DNA from: Sneathiella aquimaris
Lineage (GTDB): Bacteria > Pseudomonadota > Alphaproteobacteria > Sneathiellales > Sneathiellaceae
Assembly (NCBI RefSeq): GCF_026409565.1
Contig: NZ_CP112881.1
Location: 1,721,501-1,785,500 of the forward strand
Reading direction: 5' to 3'
DNA: 64,000 nt
Part shown: positions 63,206-64,000 of the stretch, piece by piece
How positions within the stretch are numbered: position 1 is the first letter of the stretch
How the letters are laid out: each line of letters starts with the position of its first letter
Notes under the pieces: model-generated
Seen by the model: the letters and a program-made list of their open reading frames with translations, nothing else
Database searches by the model: none
Told to the model about the DNA's origin: nothing
Made by a program: the position numbers and the translations under genes

Positions 63206-63256
63206 CTTTTAGTATTGTATGATTTTCGTTGAATTATTAGGGAGAGGAGTTGCGAA

Positions 63257-63625
63257 ATGGACGTAACCCCGATTTCGAAAGTTGGCTTTGGAATACCGGA
63301 TCAAAGATCTGAAACCCAGGCTCAGGCTCCAAAAGGAGTAGCTGATTCTGCGAGTGGCATCCCCTCAAAAGAGATGGATACTGCTCTTCAAATTGATGAT
63401 CCTGTACGCCGTGCTGAACAAGCAATTGGTGCTTTCTTCGAAGATGAAGCAGAGCCCTCAGGCCGTTTTTCGATTGACAGAGACAAAGACAGTGGACGTT
63501 TCGTGTATCGCTTGGTCAATTCTGACACAGGTGAAGTCATGAAGCAGTTTCCAGGTGACTATGTATTACGGCGCGTAGCCTATTACAGAGAGCTGGAAGG
63601 TCTGGCTGTCGATAGTGAAGCTTGA
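63257..63625 (+). CDS. flaG: FlaG-family flagellar protein
   Basis: A 122-residue protein. The N-terminal half is disordered; the C-terminal half has the FlaG-domain pattern RFSIDRDKDSGRFVYRLVNS, TGEVMKQFPGDYVLRR, then a final helix VAYYRELEGLAV. FlaG proteins affect flagellar filament length or assembly. GGAGAGGAG precedes the start. A terminator follows, and a minus-strand FlgN-like gene faces it. Confidence 0.87.
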   Translation: MDVTPISKVGFGIPDQRSETQAQAPKGVADSASGIPSKEMDTALQIDDPVRRAEQAIGAFFEDEAEPSGRFSIDRDKDSGRFVYRLVNSDTGEVMKQFPGDYVLRRVAYYRELEGLAVDSEA

Positions 63626-63651
63626 AAACAGGGTCTGAATACCCTGTTTTC
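63624..63651 (+). terminator. Intrinsic terminator after flaG
   Basis: GAAAACAGGGT and ACCCTGTTTTC form a perfect 11-bp stem with a 6-base loop; the A/T-rich ends make it usable in both directions. It closes flaG and probably the convergent FlgN-like gene. Confidence 0.9.
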
Positions 63652-63679
63652 TGTTGTGACTGGTAGAGTAGCGTAGTGA

Positions 63680-64000
63680 TTAAACCACTTCATTATACGC
63701 AATCGCTCCACCTAACGTTCTGCTATTCTGTGTTGGCACACTATTTGTCATCGACGCCGCGGCGTTATAGGTAGCGGGCGGCCCTTTCTTTTTAGCCACT
63801 TCATCTGCAACCGCTTTTACAAGGCCTTCTGTCACGGTTTTTATCGTCGACAGTTTCCTGAAATGCAGGTCCAGGGCTTCGTAAAAAATCTCACTCGTTG
63901 CTTTGAGCCGATCAACATCCGCTTTCGGGAACCGTTTATACCGTTCTGGATCGGCTTTAATTAAGGTCATTTGTTGATTGTAAATCGCAACCAGGCGGGA
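63680..64000 (-). CDS. FlgN-like flagellar chaperone, C-terminal part (partial)
   Basis: The frame is open to the right edge, so the N-terminus lies outside; the visible part begins with SRLVAIYNQQMTLIKADPER. A helical region with LKATSEIFYEALDLHFRKLS is followed by a C-terminal tail ending in NSRTLGGAIAYNEVV. This outline matches FlgN-type chaperones of hook-filament junction proteins, and the flaG neighbour supports it. Family assignment is by pattern only. Confidence 0.6.
   Translation of the reverse strand, partial: SRLVAIYNQQMTLIKADPERYKRFPKADVDRLKATSEIFYEALDLHFRKLSTIKTVTEGLVKAVADEVAKKKGPPATYNAAASMTNSVPTQNSRTLGGAIAYNEVV

Larger units (their letters stand above)
62787..63256. other. 470-base regulatory region upstream of flaG
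   Basis: No convincing gene is seen here. It contains a sigma-54-type promoter (62956-62970), an enhancer-like dyad (62878-62890) and a CtrA-like site (63191-63205). The short frame at 63000-63194 lacks a ribosome binding site and protein-like composition. Confidence 0.5.

Overview
The window looks like a chromosome segment of an alphaproteobacterium of roughly 50% GC. Supporting signs are two DUF2336 proteins (a family I know from Alphaproteobacteria), an LdtR-type MarR regulator, a GTTC-N7-GTTC-type SOS box beside uvrA, homologues of mitochondrial complex I assembly factors next to secDF, and the gyrA-coaD-ppi-queA-tgt block. A Sneathiella-like relative is my guess only. I see no rRNA, tRNA, CRISPR array, transposase, integrase or prophage; almost everything is compact bacterial coding sequence.

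Layout. 1-6.9 kb: the 5' tip of a DUF815-type ATPase gene, then yajC-secD-secF with an NDUFAF3 (Mth938) homologue and a small membrane protein, iron superoxide dismutase, an NDUFAF6-like prenyl-synthase-fold protein and an unknown coiled-coil protein. 6.9-16 kb: trmFO and uvrA on the minus strand, a three-gene cassette of unknown function (membrane protein, 635-residue repeat protein, lipoprotein) on the plus strand, and ssb. 16-27 kb: tpmT with a divergent MerR regulator and a textbook MerR-type promoter, an XRE-cupin regulator with a GNAT acetyltransferase, a multi-PAS histidine kinase, cytochrome b561 with YceI, an acyl-CoA synthetase, a glutathionyl-hydroquinone reductase and a LysR regulator. 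27-39 kb: isoaspartyl dipeptidase, a DUF1835 protein, a PCuAC-like protein, a glycosyltransferase, an SsuABC/TauABC-like ABC transporter, a BCCT carrier and a TupBCA tungstate transporter. 38.6-42 kb: an Lrp regulator, a DUF6356 protein, a TrkH channel and an alpha/beta hydrolase. 42-48.3 kb: gyrA, coaD, cyclophilin, queA and tgt. 48.3-57.7 kb: an EAL protein with a cNMP-like domain, an unknown membrane protein, an ArsC/Spx-like reductase, a ParA/RHH/PAS-like operon, enoyl-CoA hydratase, a TauE/SafE permease, NAD kinase and moaA. 57.7-64 kb: a DUF2336-kinase-DUF2336 group, an LdtR-like regulator, a FlaG protein and the C-terminal part of a probable FlgN-type chaperone.

The uvrA-ssb-gyrA-coaD-ppi-queA-tgt order common in Alphaproteobacteria is interrupted twice. 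The unknown cassette sits between uvrA and ssb, where ssb would normally share the SOS-box intergenic region. About 26 kb of sensory, transport and detoxification genes separate ssb from gyrA. The cassette is my best candidate for an undescribed system: its promoter region is next to the LexA-like box, and it combines a multi-pass membrane protein, an alpha-helical repeat protein and an outer-membrane-type lipoprotein.

Other parts worth attention are the ParA-RHH-PAS operon (a plasmid-style positioning module without a plasmid context), the kinase bracketed by DUF2336 paralogues, the redox or metal-responsive tpmT promoter, a perfect CRP/FNR-type palindrome between YceI/b561 and the acyl-CoA synthetase, and a sigma-54-type promoter with an enhancer-like dyad upstream of flaG. 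Several starts were moved from the longest open frame to internal or non-ATG codons on the basis of ribosome binding sites and family length; these choices are given per gene.
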